Assembly (NCBI RefSeq): GCF_009866805.1 | Contig: NZ_SIZW01000042.1 | Coordinates: 434,001-498,000, forward strand | Source of the DNA: Schauerella aestuarii | GTDB taxonomy: Bacteria > Pseudomonadota > Gammaproteobacteria > Burkholderiales > Burkholderiaceae_B | Reading direction: 5' to 3' | Length of the DNA: 64,000 nt | Shown here: positions 26,078-34,303 of the stretch, in pieces | How positions within the stretch are numbered: position 1 is the first letter of the stretch | Layout of the letters: the number at the start of each line of letters is the position of its first letter | The notes under the pieces: generated by a model | Told to the model about the DNA's origin: nothing | What the model saw: the letters and a program-made list of their open reading frames with translations, nothing else | The model's database searches: none | Program-made: the position numbers and the translations under genes

Positions 26078-27277
26078 ATGAACGATTACCTGCAACGCGC
26101 GCAACGCGACCTCGATGATCTCGTCGCCATTCGCCGCGATATCCACGCCCATCCCGAACTGGGGTTCGAAGAAACACGTACTTCGAAGCTGGTGGCCGAC
26201 AAGTTGCGCGACTGGGGTATCGAGATCGAGACCGGTGTGGGCAAGCTGGGCGTGGTGGGTACGATTCGCGGCAAGCGCGAGGGCAGCGGCGCCATCGGAC
26301 TGCGTGCCGACATGGACGCGCTGGCCATGACGGAAACCAATGCGCTATCGCACGCGTCCACCCACAAAGGCGTGATGCACGCCTGCGGACATGACGGGCA
26401 CACGACGATGCTGCTGGGTGCGGCGCGCGAACTCGCCCGCAACCCCGACTTCGCGGGCACGGTGCACGTGATTTTTCAGCCGGCCGAAGAAGGGCGGGGC
26501 GGGGCACTGGCCATGCTTGAAGCCGATCTCTTCAACCGCTTTCCGTGCGATCGCATCTACGGGCTGCACTCCTATCCCACCATGCCGGTGGGCCAGTTCG
26601 GCACGCGACCGGAGGCCTTCATGGCAGCGTCCGGACGCTGGCAGGTGACGTTTTCCGGCACGGGCGGGCACGGCGGGATGTCGCCGCATCTGGCGTCGGA
26701 CATTACCGTGGCACAAGCCAACTTCATCCTTGGCTTGCAAACCATCGTGTCGCGCAATGTGCCGCCGGATCAGACGGCGATCATCAGCGTGGGCCACATT
26801 CAGGGCGGTGACCCTGAAGCCATGAACGTGATGCCTGCCACCTTGAAGATCTCCGGCACGATGCGCGCCTTCAGCCCCGACGTGCAGCAGTTGCTCGGGC
26901 AGCGCATTACCGAGATGGCGCATGCCCATGCGGCCATTCAGGGCGCGACAGCAACCGTCAAATGCTGGTGGAACACGGCAGCGGTGATCAACGACGAGCA
27001 CGTCACGCAAGCCGCCGTGCAAGCGGCCACACGGGTGGTCGGCCAGGATGCCGTCGATGGCGACATGCACCGGCTCACCGCCGGCGAAGATTTCTCGTGG
27101 CTGATGCAAAAGCGGCCCGGCGCGTTCGTCTTCATTGGCAACGGTGTGCGCGAGGGTGATGGCGGGGGCAACCTGCACATGCCCAATTATGACTTCAACG
27201 ACGACGCCATTCCTTATGGCGTGGCGTATTGGCTGTCGGTGGTCGACGGCGAATTGGGAACGGCCACGAGCCGGTAG
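26078..27277 (+). CDS. M20 family amidohydrolase (hippurate hydrolase-like)
   Basis: 399 residues. IRRDIHAHPELGFEETRTS at the N-terminus, GLRADMDALAM, HACGHDGH (101-108) and FQPAEEGRGG are the metal-site motifs of aminoacylase-type M20 enzymes; TAGEDFSWLMQKRPGAF completes the active site. It would strip an N-acyl group from an amino acid. In this operon it plausibly supplies the free amino acid used by the PLP and cyclodeaminase-family enzymes. The 209 bases that follow hold no gene or clear signal. Confidence 0.9.
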   Translation: MNDYLQRAQRDLDDLVAIRRDIHAHPELGFEETRTSKLVADKLRDWGIEIETGVGKLGVVGTIRGKREGSGAIGLRADMDALAMTETNALSHASTHKGVMHACGHDGHTTMLLGAARELARNPDFAGTVHVIFQPAEEGRGGALAMLEADLFNRFPCDRIYGLHSYPTMPVGQFGTRPEAFMAASGRWQVTFSGTGGHGGMSPHLASDITVAQANFILGLQTIVSRNVPPDQTAIISVGHIQGGDPEAMNVMPATLKISGTMRAFSPDVQQLLGQRITEMAHAHAAIQGATATVKCWWNTAAVINDEHVTQAAVQAATRVVGQDAVDGDMHRLTAGEDFSWLMQKRPGAFVFIGNGVREGDGGGNLHMPNYDFNDDAIPYGVAYWLSVVDGELGTATSR

Positions 27278-27486
27278 CCATCGGCGGAAGGCGATGCACC
27301 GCAATGGTTAAGGCGCGGTGCCATTTGCATCCGTATTGAATCAAGTACGTGTCTTACGCATCAAAAATCGAGAAGCAAGCGTTTCATGCATTGAATACCT
27401 GAACGATTAGAAATCAGGCGTTGGGACAGCGAGGCAGTCGGTCACTCAGTCAGTTGTGCTTCATAACATTCCATGGGGAAGTAAAC

Positions 27487-28494
27487 ATGTTCAACGCTCG
27501 ATTCATTACCACCTTGCGCCGTACGCTGGCGCTCGCCACCGTTACGTCGGCCACCGCGCTTGCACCGCTCGCCGCGCACAGCGCCGAATCGACGTGGCCC
27601 GACAAGCCGGTGACCGTGATCGTGCCGTCGGCCGCGGGCGGCGGCGCCGATGTCTTGACCCGCATCGTCATCACGCATCTGGCACGCGCCACTAATCAAA
27701 CCTTCGTGATCGAAAATCGTCCGGGCGCGGGCGGCGCGATCGGCATGACGCAAATCAAACGCGCCGCGCCCGATGGCTATACCTTGGGCTACGGCAATCT
27801 GAATACACTCGCCGTCAACCCGTCGCTATTCAACAAGCTTGCGTACGATCCATCGAAGGACTTCGCTTTTATCGGGCCGATGTTCACACTGCCCAATCTA
27901 TTGGTAGTGCGGGCGGACGCGCCCTATAAGTCGGTCGCCGACCTGGTCGCGGCAGCCAAGGCCAAACCGGGCAAATTGTTCTGGGCGGCAGCCAATCTGG
28001 GCAGCAGCGGGCATATGGGCGGCGAGCTTTTCAAGCGCATGGCGGATATCGATGCGTCGTACGTGCCGTACAACGGCGATCCCGCCTCACTTACTGATCT
28101 GGTCGGCGGCCAATTGGACTTTGCCATTACCAATGCGCCGATTGCCTGGCCCCTGGTGCAAGCCGGCAAACTGCGCGCACTGGCCATCACGAGCTCAACC
28201 CGGGTGCCCCTGTTTCCCAATATCCCCACAATGGACGAATCGGGGCTCAAGGGTTATGACAATGGCGCCTGGGGTGGTCTGATTTTCCCGGCCGGCACGC
28301 CGCAACCCATCGTCGATCGCGCCAGCGCCGTTCTGGAAAAAGTCATGAACTCCGACGGCGTGAAAGACGATCTGGCCAAGGCCTTTGCCACGCCCACGCC
28401 CGGCACGCAACCCGACTTTGTGCGCTTCGTCGCCGCCGAACAAAAGAAGTGGGCCGACGTGATCGCCAGCGCCAATATCGAGAAGCAAAACTAA
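27487..28494 (+). CDS. Bug/TctC family TTT substrate-binding protein (4 of 7)
   Basis: 335 residues. MFNARFITTLRRTLALATVT leads a long signal peptide cleaved near AAHSA. TWPDKPVTVIVPSAAGGGAD, VIENRPGAGGAIG and DGYTLGYGN follow. VPYNGDPAS replaces the usual VPYKGxxPA, so the lysine of the ligand loop is changed to asparagine. GGGGAAG is at 27475-27481. It precedes the M81 gene by two bases and is probably the receptor for this operon. Confidence 0.92.
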   Translation: MFNARFITTLRRTLALATVTSATALAPLAAHSAESTWPDKPVTVIVPSAAGGGADVLTRIVITHLARATNQTFVIENRPGAGGAIGMTQIKRAAPDGYTLGYGNLNTLAVNPSLFNKLAYDPSKDFAFIGPMFTLPNLLVVRADAPYKSVADLVAAAKAKPGKLFWAAANLGSSGHMGGELFKRMADIDASYVPYNGDPASLTDLVGGQLDFAITNAPIAWPLVQAGKLRALAITSSTRVPLFPNIPTMDESGLKGYDNGAWGGLIFPAGTPQPIVDRASAVLEKVMNSDGVKDDLAKAFATPTPGTQPDFVRFVAAEQKKWADVIASANIEKQN

Positions 28495-28496
28495 CC

Positions 28497-30098
28497 ATGC
28501 CCTTATCTCCCAGCGGACCGCGTATCGGCATTCTTGGTTTTGCGATCGAATCGAATCGCTTCGCGCCAGTTTCTACTCGCGAAGATTTCGAGGCGCGCGC
28601 CTACCTGAGCGGCGACGCATTGATGACCGACGCGCGCAGCGCGGCTCCTGCCATGACGCCCGAAATTCCGGCGTTCGTGCGCGACATGGACGCGGCTGGT
28701 GCGTGGATCCCAATGCCGATTCTCTTCGCCAACGCAGAGTCGGGCGGTCCGGTGGATCATGGGTTTTTCACCGACACGCTGAATGCGTTCGAAGCAGGCC
28801 TGCGTGCTGCCTTGCCGCTCGATGCGGTCTATATCTGCGAGCACGGGGCCGCCATCACTACTGCCTGCGACGATCCGGACGGCGCCGTCTTCGCGCTCGT
28901 GCGGCGCACCGTGGGCGATGGCGTGCCAGTCGTGGCCACCGTCGACCTGCATGCGAACGTGTCTGATCTGATGGTCGATAGCGTCGACACCCTGATCTCG
29001 TACCGTCGCAATCCGCACGTGGACATGGCCGAACGCGGCGCCGACGCCGCCCGTGTCTTGCGCGAATTGATGGCCGGCGGCGAAGTCGCCGTGGCGCACG
29101 TGCGCGCCGGCGGCGAAGTCGCCGTGGCGCACGTGCGCATGCCCGTCTGTGCGCCGCCCACGCAATTGCTCACCGCACCGGGCACCGGACCGTATGCCGA
29201 CATGATCGAAGCCGCTGAAGCCTGGCTCGACGATCCGCGCATCATCAATATCTCCGCCGTTGCGGGATTTGTTTATGGCGACACACCCAAGAATGGCATG
29301 ACGGTGATCGTGAGCACGCGCAACGATGCCGCCCTGGCCAAACAAATCGCGCAGGATCTTGCGCTCCCGGCATGGCACGCCCGGTCGGCGTTTTCACCCG
29401 CCTTGACCTCGCTGGCGCATGCCGTGGAAATGGCGCGCGACGCGGGTGCGAATCCAAGACTGCCGGCGCTTTGCCTGGCCGACGTGGCCGACAATCCTGG
29501 CGGGGGTGGGCGGGGTAACACGCCTTATCTCCTGCAGGCCTTGCTGGCAGCGGGCGCCAAACACGTCATCATGGGCGTCATCACCGATGCGGCATTGTGC
29601 GCGGAAGCCCACCAGTTGCCGATCGGCGCGTCGTTTACGGCGCGGTTCAATCGGGATGACGCAACCCTGTATTCCGAAGCCTTCGAGGCACAGGCCACGG
29701 TGGTGAAACACCATGCCGGGCAGGGCGTTGGCCGACGCGGACAACTCGCCGGTTGCCGATTCGACCTGGGGCCTTCGGTGCTGCTGGACATCGGCGGCAT
29801 CAGCGTGGTCGTCATTACCAATCGCCATCAATGTCACGAGCCGATGTTTTTCGAGATGTTCGGCCTGGACATCGCTGCCGCCCGCACCGTTGTCGTGAAG
29901 TCGCGTGGGCATTTTCGAGCGGCCTTCGACGAGTTCTTCAAACCCGCACAAATCTATAGCGTGGATGCGCCGGGTCTGACGTCGCCGGTATTGTCCCGAT
30001 TCGATTTTCGGCGCCTGCCGCGTCCAGTGGTGCCGATGGATGACATGGCGACGTGGTCGCCCAACGTCCGGGTGCTCGCGAAGCGCAAGCTGCTCTGA
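28497..30098 (+). CDS. M81 family metallopeptidase (microcystinase MlrC-like)
   Basis: 533 residues. GILGFAIESNRFAPVSTREDF at the start (split by a conserved E-x-N-x-F core), CEHGAAITTACDDPDG, VVATVDLHANVSDLMVD and TLISYRRNPHVDM carry the Asp/His zinc ligands of the MlrC N-terminal domain; LADVADNPGGGGRGN is the C-terminal motif. MlrC-type enzymes cut small linear peptides; many homologues in Burkholderiales sit beside Bug genes. An exact 33-bp tandem duplication lies within it (29073-29138, residues 193-214), leaving the frame open. Start directly follows the Bug stop. Confidence 0.88.
   Translation: MPLSPSGPRIGILGFAIESNRFAPVSTREDFEARAYLSGDALMTDARSAAPAMTPEIPAFVRDMDAAGAWIPMPILFANAESGGPVDHGFFTDTLNAFEAGLRAALPLDAVYICEHGAAITTACDDPDGAVFALVRRTVGDGVPVVATVDLHANVSDLMVDSVDTLISYRRNPHVDMAERGADAARVLRELMAGGEVAVAHVRAGGEVAVAHVRMPVCAPPTQLLTAPGTGPYADMIEAAEAWLDDPRIINISAVAGFVYGDTPKNGMTVIVSTRNDAALAKQIAQDLALPAWHARSAFSPALTSLAHAVEMARDAGANPRLPALCLADVADNPGGGGRGNTPYLLQALLAAGAKHVIMGVITDAALCAEAHQLPIGASFTARFNRDDATLYSEAFEAQATVVKHHAGQGVGRRGQLAGCRFDLGPSVLLDIGGISVVVITNRHQCHEPMFFEMFGLDIAAARTVVVKSRGHFRAAFDEFFKPAQIYSVDAPGLTSPVLSRFDFRRLPRPVVPMDDMATWSPNVRVLAKRKLL
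29073..29138 (+). repeat. exact 33-bp tandem duplication inside the M81 gene
   Basis: Bases 29073-29105 are repeated without a mismatch at 29106-29138, so the 11 residues AGGEVAVAHVR occur twice in a row. MlrC homologues have a single copy at this point (the pattern x-G-E-V-x-P-V-x-A-x-R-x-x-P). A perfect repeat indicates a recent slippage or an assembly artefact. Confidence 0.9.
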
Positions 30099-30144
30099 AA
30101 GACATCGACTGTTGCCGAATCATGCAGCAGGCATTGCCGAATTT

Positions 30145-30161
30145 AGAATGCTCGGCATTCT
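30145..30161 (+). terminator. weak hairpin downstream of the M81 gene
   Basis: AGAATGC-TCG-GCATTCT, a 7-bp stem with 3-base loop, 47 bases after the M81 stop and before the dehydrogenase promoter region. No T-tract follows. A possible -35 TTGACG is at 30170-30175. The rest of the 194-base gap shows nothing distinctive. Confidence 0.35.
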
Positions 30162-30292
30162 CTGCGTATTGACGTCGATGGCTATAGCAGTTCCCGCACC
30201 AGAGGCTTCAGTCAGTTTCAAGCAAGGAAACCCTACAATCCCCGCGCCGTTCACTGATGGACGGCGTTGTTCTAATTGAATGTGGGATTGTT

Positions 30293-32734
30293 ATGCAAGC
30301 AAAAGCGCCGCACGTGCCGCTATGGGCACGTATCTGGCTGGCCGTGCTCGGACTGATCATTTTGGCAGCCGGCCTGTTCTTCGTGGTCCAGGGCTACCAA
30401 TTGGTTGCGTTGAAGGGCAGCTGGTATTTCCTGGTCGCCGGCGTGGTGATGGCCGTGGCTGGTGTGCAGATTGCGCGCGCCCGTCCGTCGGGTGCCGTGG
30501 CGTTCGCCCTGGTCTTCGCCGGCACGCTCATCTGGTCACTGATCGACGTGGGCCTGGATTTCTGGCCGCTGATCTCGCGGCTGATGGTGCCGGCCGGCAT
30601 GGCCATCGCCGTGGCCGCATCGTTTCCGCTGTTGCGCCGCGCCGTCGGTCAGCCCTCGGCTTGCAAACCCGCCGGCGTGGTGACGGCAGTGCTCGCCATC
30701 GGCTTTGCGGCCGCGTTCTGGGGCATGTTCCAGCCGCATCCCACGGTGGTCGCGTCGGGTGCGGCACCCGCCCTGGTGCCGGTCGCGGCCGACGCCGCAC
30801 CGGCAAACTGGGAGCATTACGGCAACACGCCCGGTGGGTCACGCTTCGCCGCGCTCGATCAGATCACCCGCGATAACGTCAAGGATCTGCAGGTCGCCTG
30901 GACGTACCGTACGGGCGATACACCGCAAAGCCCCGGCGGCAATGGTGCCGAGGATCAATTGACGCCGCTGCAGGTGGGCGATCGCGTGTTTGTGTGCACC
31001 CCGCACAACAACGTCATCGCGCTGGACGCGAGCACGGGCAAAGAAGTGTGGAAGACCGAAATCAACGCGCAGCAGAAGAAATGGATGCGCTGCCGTGGTT
31101 TGGCCTACTTCGACGCCGAGCGCGATATCGTGCAACCCACGGTGGCCGGATCTACGCCAGTCAAAGTGGCTGCGCTGGGCGCGGATGCCGTGTGCAAGCA
31201 ACGCATCCTGATGAACACCATCCAGTCCGAGCTGATTGCGCTGGATGCCCGTACCGGCGCGTTTTGCCCGGACTTCGGTGTGAATGGCCGTGTGGATCTC
31301 AAGCAGCACATCGGCAAGGGTGTGGAATCGGGCCAGTACTCGCTCACCTCGGCACCAACGCTTGCCGGCACCACGGTTGTGGTGGGTGGACGCGTTGCTG
31401 ACAACGTGGCGACCGATATGCCGGGCGGCGTCATGCGCGGCTTCGACGTCATGACGGGTGAACTGCGCTGGGCGTTCGATCCCGGTAACCCCGACACCAC
31501 GACGTTGCCGGCGTCGGGCGACACCTATACGCGATCGACCCCCAATGTGTGGGCGCCGATGTCGTACGACCCGCAATCGAACACCGTATTCATGCCGGTC
31601 GGCAGCGCCGCCATCGACCTGTGGGGCGTGAAACATACCGCGCTGGATCGTAAGTACGGCGCCTCGATGCTCGCCATCGACGGCACCACCGGGCGTGAAA
31701 AGTGGGTGTACCAGACGGTGCACGACGACCTGTGGGATTTCGACGTTCCCATGCAGCCCAGCTTCATCGACTTCCCGAACGGGCAGGGCGCCAGCACCCC
31801 CGCATTGATCTTCGGTACCAAGGCCGGCCAGATCTTCGTGCTGGATCGCGCCACCGGCAAACCGCTCACCAAGGTTGAAGAACGCGCCGTGAAACCGGGC
31901 AATATGCCCGGCGAAACGTATTCGCCCACGCAGCCGTTTTCGGTGGGCATGCCGCAGATCGGCGCCGATACCCTCACCGAATCGGATATGTGGGGTGCAA
32001 CGCCTTTCGATCAACTGCTGTGCCGCATCAAGTTCAAGTCGATGCGCTATGACGGCTTGTTCACGCCTCCCGGTACCGATGCGTCGCTCAACCTGCCTGG
32101 CTCGTTGGGCGGAATGAATTGGGGCGGCATGTCGATCGATCCCACCAGCCACTACGCGTTCATCAACGACATGCGCGTAGGTCTGGAAGTGCAGTTGATT
32201 CCGCAGACGCCCAAGGCGAACGGCCCGAAGAACGACGGTGGCGAAGCCGCGAACATCTCGGGCGCCGGCGTGCCGCTGATCGGTACACCTTACGCCATCA
32301 ACGCCAAGCTGCGCTTTGTGTCGCCCCTGGATATTCCATGCCAGAAGCCGCCTTTCGGTACGCTCACGGCGGTGAATCTGAAGACGCAGAAGATTGCCTG
32401 GCAAGTGCCGATAGGCACGGTGAAAGACACCGGTCCCATGGGCATCAAAATGGGCATGCCGATGGAAGTGGGCATGCCCACCATCGGCGGCACGTTGGCC
32501 ACCCAAGGCGGGCTGGTCTTCATCGCCGCCACGCAGGACTACTACCTGCGCGCTTACGACAGCCACACCGGCCGCGAAGCCTGGAAGGCCCGTCTGCCGG
32601 TGGGAAGCCAAGGCACGCCCATCAGCTACAAAGCGCCTGCCACAGGCAAGCAATTCGTCGTCATCTCTGCGGGCGGGGCACGCAACTCGCCGGATCGTGG
32701 CGATTACGTGATTGCCTACGCGCTGCCGAAATAA
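30293..32734 (+). CDS. gcd: membrane-bound PQQ-dependent dehydrogenase, glucose/quinate/shikimate family
   Basis: 813 residues. About five membrane helices occupy residues 1-145, then a periplasmic beta-propeller starts at NWEHYGNTPGGSRFAALDQI. Repeated tryptophan-docking motifs such as ALDASTGKEVWK and AIDGTTGREKWVYQTVHDDL, plus GGMNWGGMSIDP and the C-terminal DYYLRAYDSHTGREAWKA, are typical of this family. It oxidises glucose (or quinate/shikimate) in the periplasm and passes electrons to ubiquinone. Glucose dehydrogenase is the closest fit by length, but quinate dehydrogenase cannot be excluded. No PQQ biosynthesis genes are here. Confidence 0.9.
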   Translation: MQAKAPHVPLWARIWLAVLGLIILAAGLFFVVQGYQLVALKGSWYFLVAGVVMAVAGVQIARARPSGAVAFALVFAGTLIWSLIDVGLDFWPLISRLMVPAGMAIAVAASFPLLRRAVGQPSACKPAGVVTAVLAIGFAAAFWGMFQPHPTVVASGAAPALVPVAADAAPANWEHYGNTPGGSRFAALDQITRDNVKDLQVAWTYRTGDTPQSPGGNGAEDQLTPLQVGDRVFVCTPHNNVIALDASTGKEVWKTEINAQQKKWMRCRGLAYFDAERDIVQPTVAGSTPVKVAALGADAVCKQRILMNTIQSELIALDARTGAFCPDFGVNGRVDLKQHIGKGVESGQYSLTSAPTLAGTTVVVGGRVADNVATDMPGGVMRGFDVMTGELRWAFDPGNPDTTTLPASGDTYTRSTPNVWAPMSYDPQSNTVFMPVGSAAIDLWGVKHTALDRKYGASMLAIDGTTGREKWVYQTVHDDLWDFDVPMQPSFIDFPNGQGASTPALIFGTKAGQIFVLDRATGKPLTKVEERAVKPGNMPGETYSPTQPFSVGMPQIGADTLTESDMWGATPFDQLLCRIKFKSMRYDGLFTPPGTDASLNLPGSLGGMNWGGMSIDPTSHYAFINDMRVGLEVQLIPQTPKANGPKNDGGEAANISGAGVPLIGTPYAINAKLRFVSPLDIPCQKPPFGTLTAVNLKTQKIAWQVPIGTVKDTGPMGIKMGMPMEVGMPTIGGTLATQGGLVFIAATQDYYLRAYDSHTGREAWKARLPVGSQGTPISYKAPATGKQFVVISAGGARNSPDRGDYVIAYALPK

Positions 32735-32766
32735 ACCGGCGGTTCATGCCCGTTCGGCAGGACAAC

Positions 32767-32794
32767 ATGGCGGCTTCGGCCGCCATATTTTTTT
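32767..32794 (+). terminator. Rho-independent terminator of the PQQ dehydrogenase gene
   Basis: ATGGCGGC-TTCG-GCCGCCAT is an 8-bp perfect stem with a UUCG tetraloop, followed by A and seven T. It starts 33 bases after the stop codon and is the clearest intrinsic terminator in the window. Confidence 0.92.
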
Positions 32795-32809
32795 AGGAAG
32801 ATGCTTCTT

Positions 32810-33150
32810 ATGACGCCCTCCGACGCAATCGCTGTCATCGCGGACACGACCTTTACCCGCGACACGCTCACCGATTGCCTGGCCGATCGCGGTCGCGCGT
32901 TGACGTTCGAGCGGTGCGTATTCGATGATGAAGACCTGTCACGGCTCGATCTGCATGCGTGCCGATTTCTGCAATGCACGTCAGCTTGCGCAATGCGCAC
33001 ACCAAACTCACGCGGTTTGATGGCGCGGATCTGCGCGATGCCGATATTGGCGGACTCAAGGTGCTCGACGCGCAACTGTTTCGCAATGCGATGATCTCGG
33101 CCGATCAGGCAGCCGAACTACTGAAAGCGTGGGGATTGGTTGTGGCTTGA
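32810..33150 (+). pseudogene. pentapeptide-repeat protein, internally deleted and frameshifted
   Basis: Frame one gives a pentapeptide start: ALTFERCVFDDEDLSRLDLH and ACRFLQC, then becomes unrelated near 32975. A second frame from about 32970 gives LRNAHTKLTRFDGADLRDAD, GGLKVLDA and the usual C-terminus SADQAAELLKAWGLVVA. Intact relatives (about 190-220 residues) have about 100 more residues of A(D/N)LxF repeats between these pieces. The simplest reading is an internal deletion that also broke the frame. AGGAAG precedes the ATG at 32810. The gene is almost certainly non-functional. Confidence 0.75.
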
Positions 33151-33211
33151 GCCTGGATTATCATGATCGACGCGGGCGTCATGGTCCCGTTAGCGTTCAG
33201 GAGAAGCAGCC

Positions 33212-33844
33212 ATGCAGGCTGAAGTGCTGTTGGCATATTGCGCATTTGCCGCCGTGTCGGTGGTCAGCCCGGGGCCTGCTACGGTGCTGGCCATCCGAAA
33301 TGCCTTGAGCGGCAGCATGCGTGGCGTGTTTTACGGCGCGCTCGGCAATATGGCCGGCCTATTTTGCCTGTCGGCGGCGTCCATGCTCGGATTGGGGGTG
33401 CTGTTGCGCACCTCAGCCACATTGTTCCTGGCGGTCAAGATTATTGGCGCGGCGTATTTGTTCTACCTGGGATTCAAACAGTTGCGGGGCCGCGCGTCGA
33501 TCGTGATCGACGATGCTGGCGCCATGCCGCAGCGCGCTGCCTGGTCGTACTTCCGCGAAGCGGTTGGACTGGCGCTCACCAATCCCAAACCGATCTTGTT
33601 TTTCGCGGCCTTGTTTCCGCAATTCGTGGCGCCAAGCGCGCCGTTACTGCCGCAGTTTTTCGTGCTCACCGGCATTTTCATGCTGATGTCGCTGTGCTCG
33701 CTGCACATCTACGCGCTGATGGCGCGTCAAGCCCGCAACGCACTCACCCGCCCTCGGGTTGTGCGTTGGGTGGATCGCGTGACGGGAGCGATTTTTGTGT
33801 CGTTTGGTGCGGCGTTGCTGGCGCTGAAGCGGATTGCACCGTAA
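33212..33844 (+). CDS. LysE/RhtB family amino-acid exporter
   Basis: 210 residues with six hydrophobic segments. The N-terminal VVSPGPATVLAIRNALSGSM is the LysE/RhtB signature, with AVGLALTNPKPILFFAALFP in the third helix region and IFVSFGAALLALKRI at the end. These proteins export amino acids such as homoserine, threonine or lysine. CAGGAG precedes the start. It stands alone between the pentapeptide pseudogene and the metal sensor. Confidence 0.88.
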   Translation: MQAEVLLAYCAFAAVSVVSPGPATVLAIRNALSGSMRGVFYGALGNMAGLFCLSAASMLGLGVLLRTSATLFLAVKIIGAAYLFYLGFKQLRGRASIVIDDAGAMPQRAAWSYFREAVGLALTNPKPILFFAALFPQFVAPSAPLLPQFFVLTGIFMLMSLCSLHIYALMARQARNALTRPRVVRWVDRVTGAIFVSFGAALLALKRIAP

Positions 33845-33952
33845 AAAGGCGCTCGACGCATCGTTCGGGGCGATCGAATCAGCGTTTTATTTTTCTCTTC
33901 ACGATGAGCTCAGGTCACGTGCAGGATTTTCCTTCTGTCGGGGAGGATACTA

Positions 33953-34237
33953 TTGGCTATGAACTTACCAGACCCCCATCATCGTCACGACGCGGTCGCC
34001 AAGCGGCTGAAACGCGCGGAGGGCCATCTGCGAAGCGTATTGAAAATGATGGAAGACCAACGCCCTTGTCTGGAGCTGGCGCAGCAGCTACATGCGGTTG
34101 AAAAAGCCATCTCACAAGCCAAGAAAACCCTCATCCAGGATCACATCGATCACTGCCTCGAGCACGCAATTGGAAACGCAGGGGAGGGGCAGCGGGAAAC
34201 GATCGATGAGTTCAAAGCCATCACCAAGTATCTTTGA
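33953..34237 (+). CDS. CsoR/RcnR family metal-sensing repressor
   Basis: A 94-residue all-helical DNA-binding protein. Cys39, His64 and Cys68 occupy the three family metal positions (spacing 25 and 4), as in CsoR (Cu) and InrS (Ni), while RcnR has Cys-His-His. The N-terminal HHRH cluster (9-12) could add ligands. RPCLELAQQLHAVEKAISQA and the ending DEFKAITKYL resemble the DmeR type linked to Ni/Co. TTG 33953 is 7 bases from GGAG; ATG 33959 is 13. It is convergent with the rcnA-like efflux gene, so Ni/Co sensing is likely but not proven. Confidence 0.87.
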   Translation: MAMNLPDPHHRHDAVAKRLKRAEGHLRSVLKMMEDQRPCLELAQQLHAVEKAISQAKKTLIQDHIDHCLEHAIGNAGEGQRETIDEFKAITKYL

Positions 34238-34240
34238 TTC

Positions 34241-34290
34241 GGCTTGAACGGCGACTGATCGGTCAACCGTAAACCGTAAGCCGTTCAGCC
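34241..34290. terminator. inverted repeat between the convergent sensor and efflux genes
   Basis: GGCTTGAACGGC (34241-34252) pairs with GCCGTTCAGCC (34280-34290) with one bulged T. It fills the gap between the two stop codons and is a candidate bidirectional terminator; the T-tract is weak. Confidence 0.5.
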
Positions 34291-34303
34291 TTCTCCGGGC
34301 GCA

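Noticed and set aside
23807-27277. Ectoine-degradation (eut/doe) cluster
   Set aside because: The cyclodeaminase-family plus PLP plus hydrolase combination resembles eutB/eutC, but the M20 enzyme is hippurate-hydrolase-like and no doeA, doeB or ectoine transporter is present.
30839-32653. A 604-codon open frame antisense to the PQQ dehydrogenase gene
   Set aside because: It is a composition shadow of a high-GC gene; its translation is Arg/His-rich and matches no fold, while the sense frame has clear family motifs throughout.
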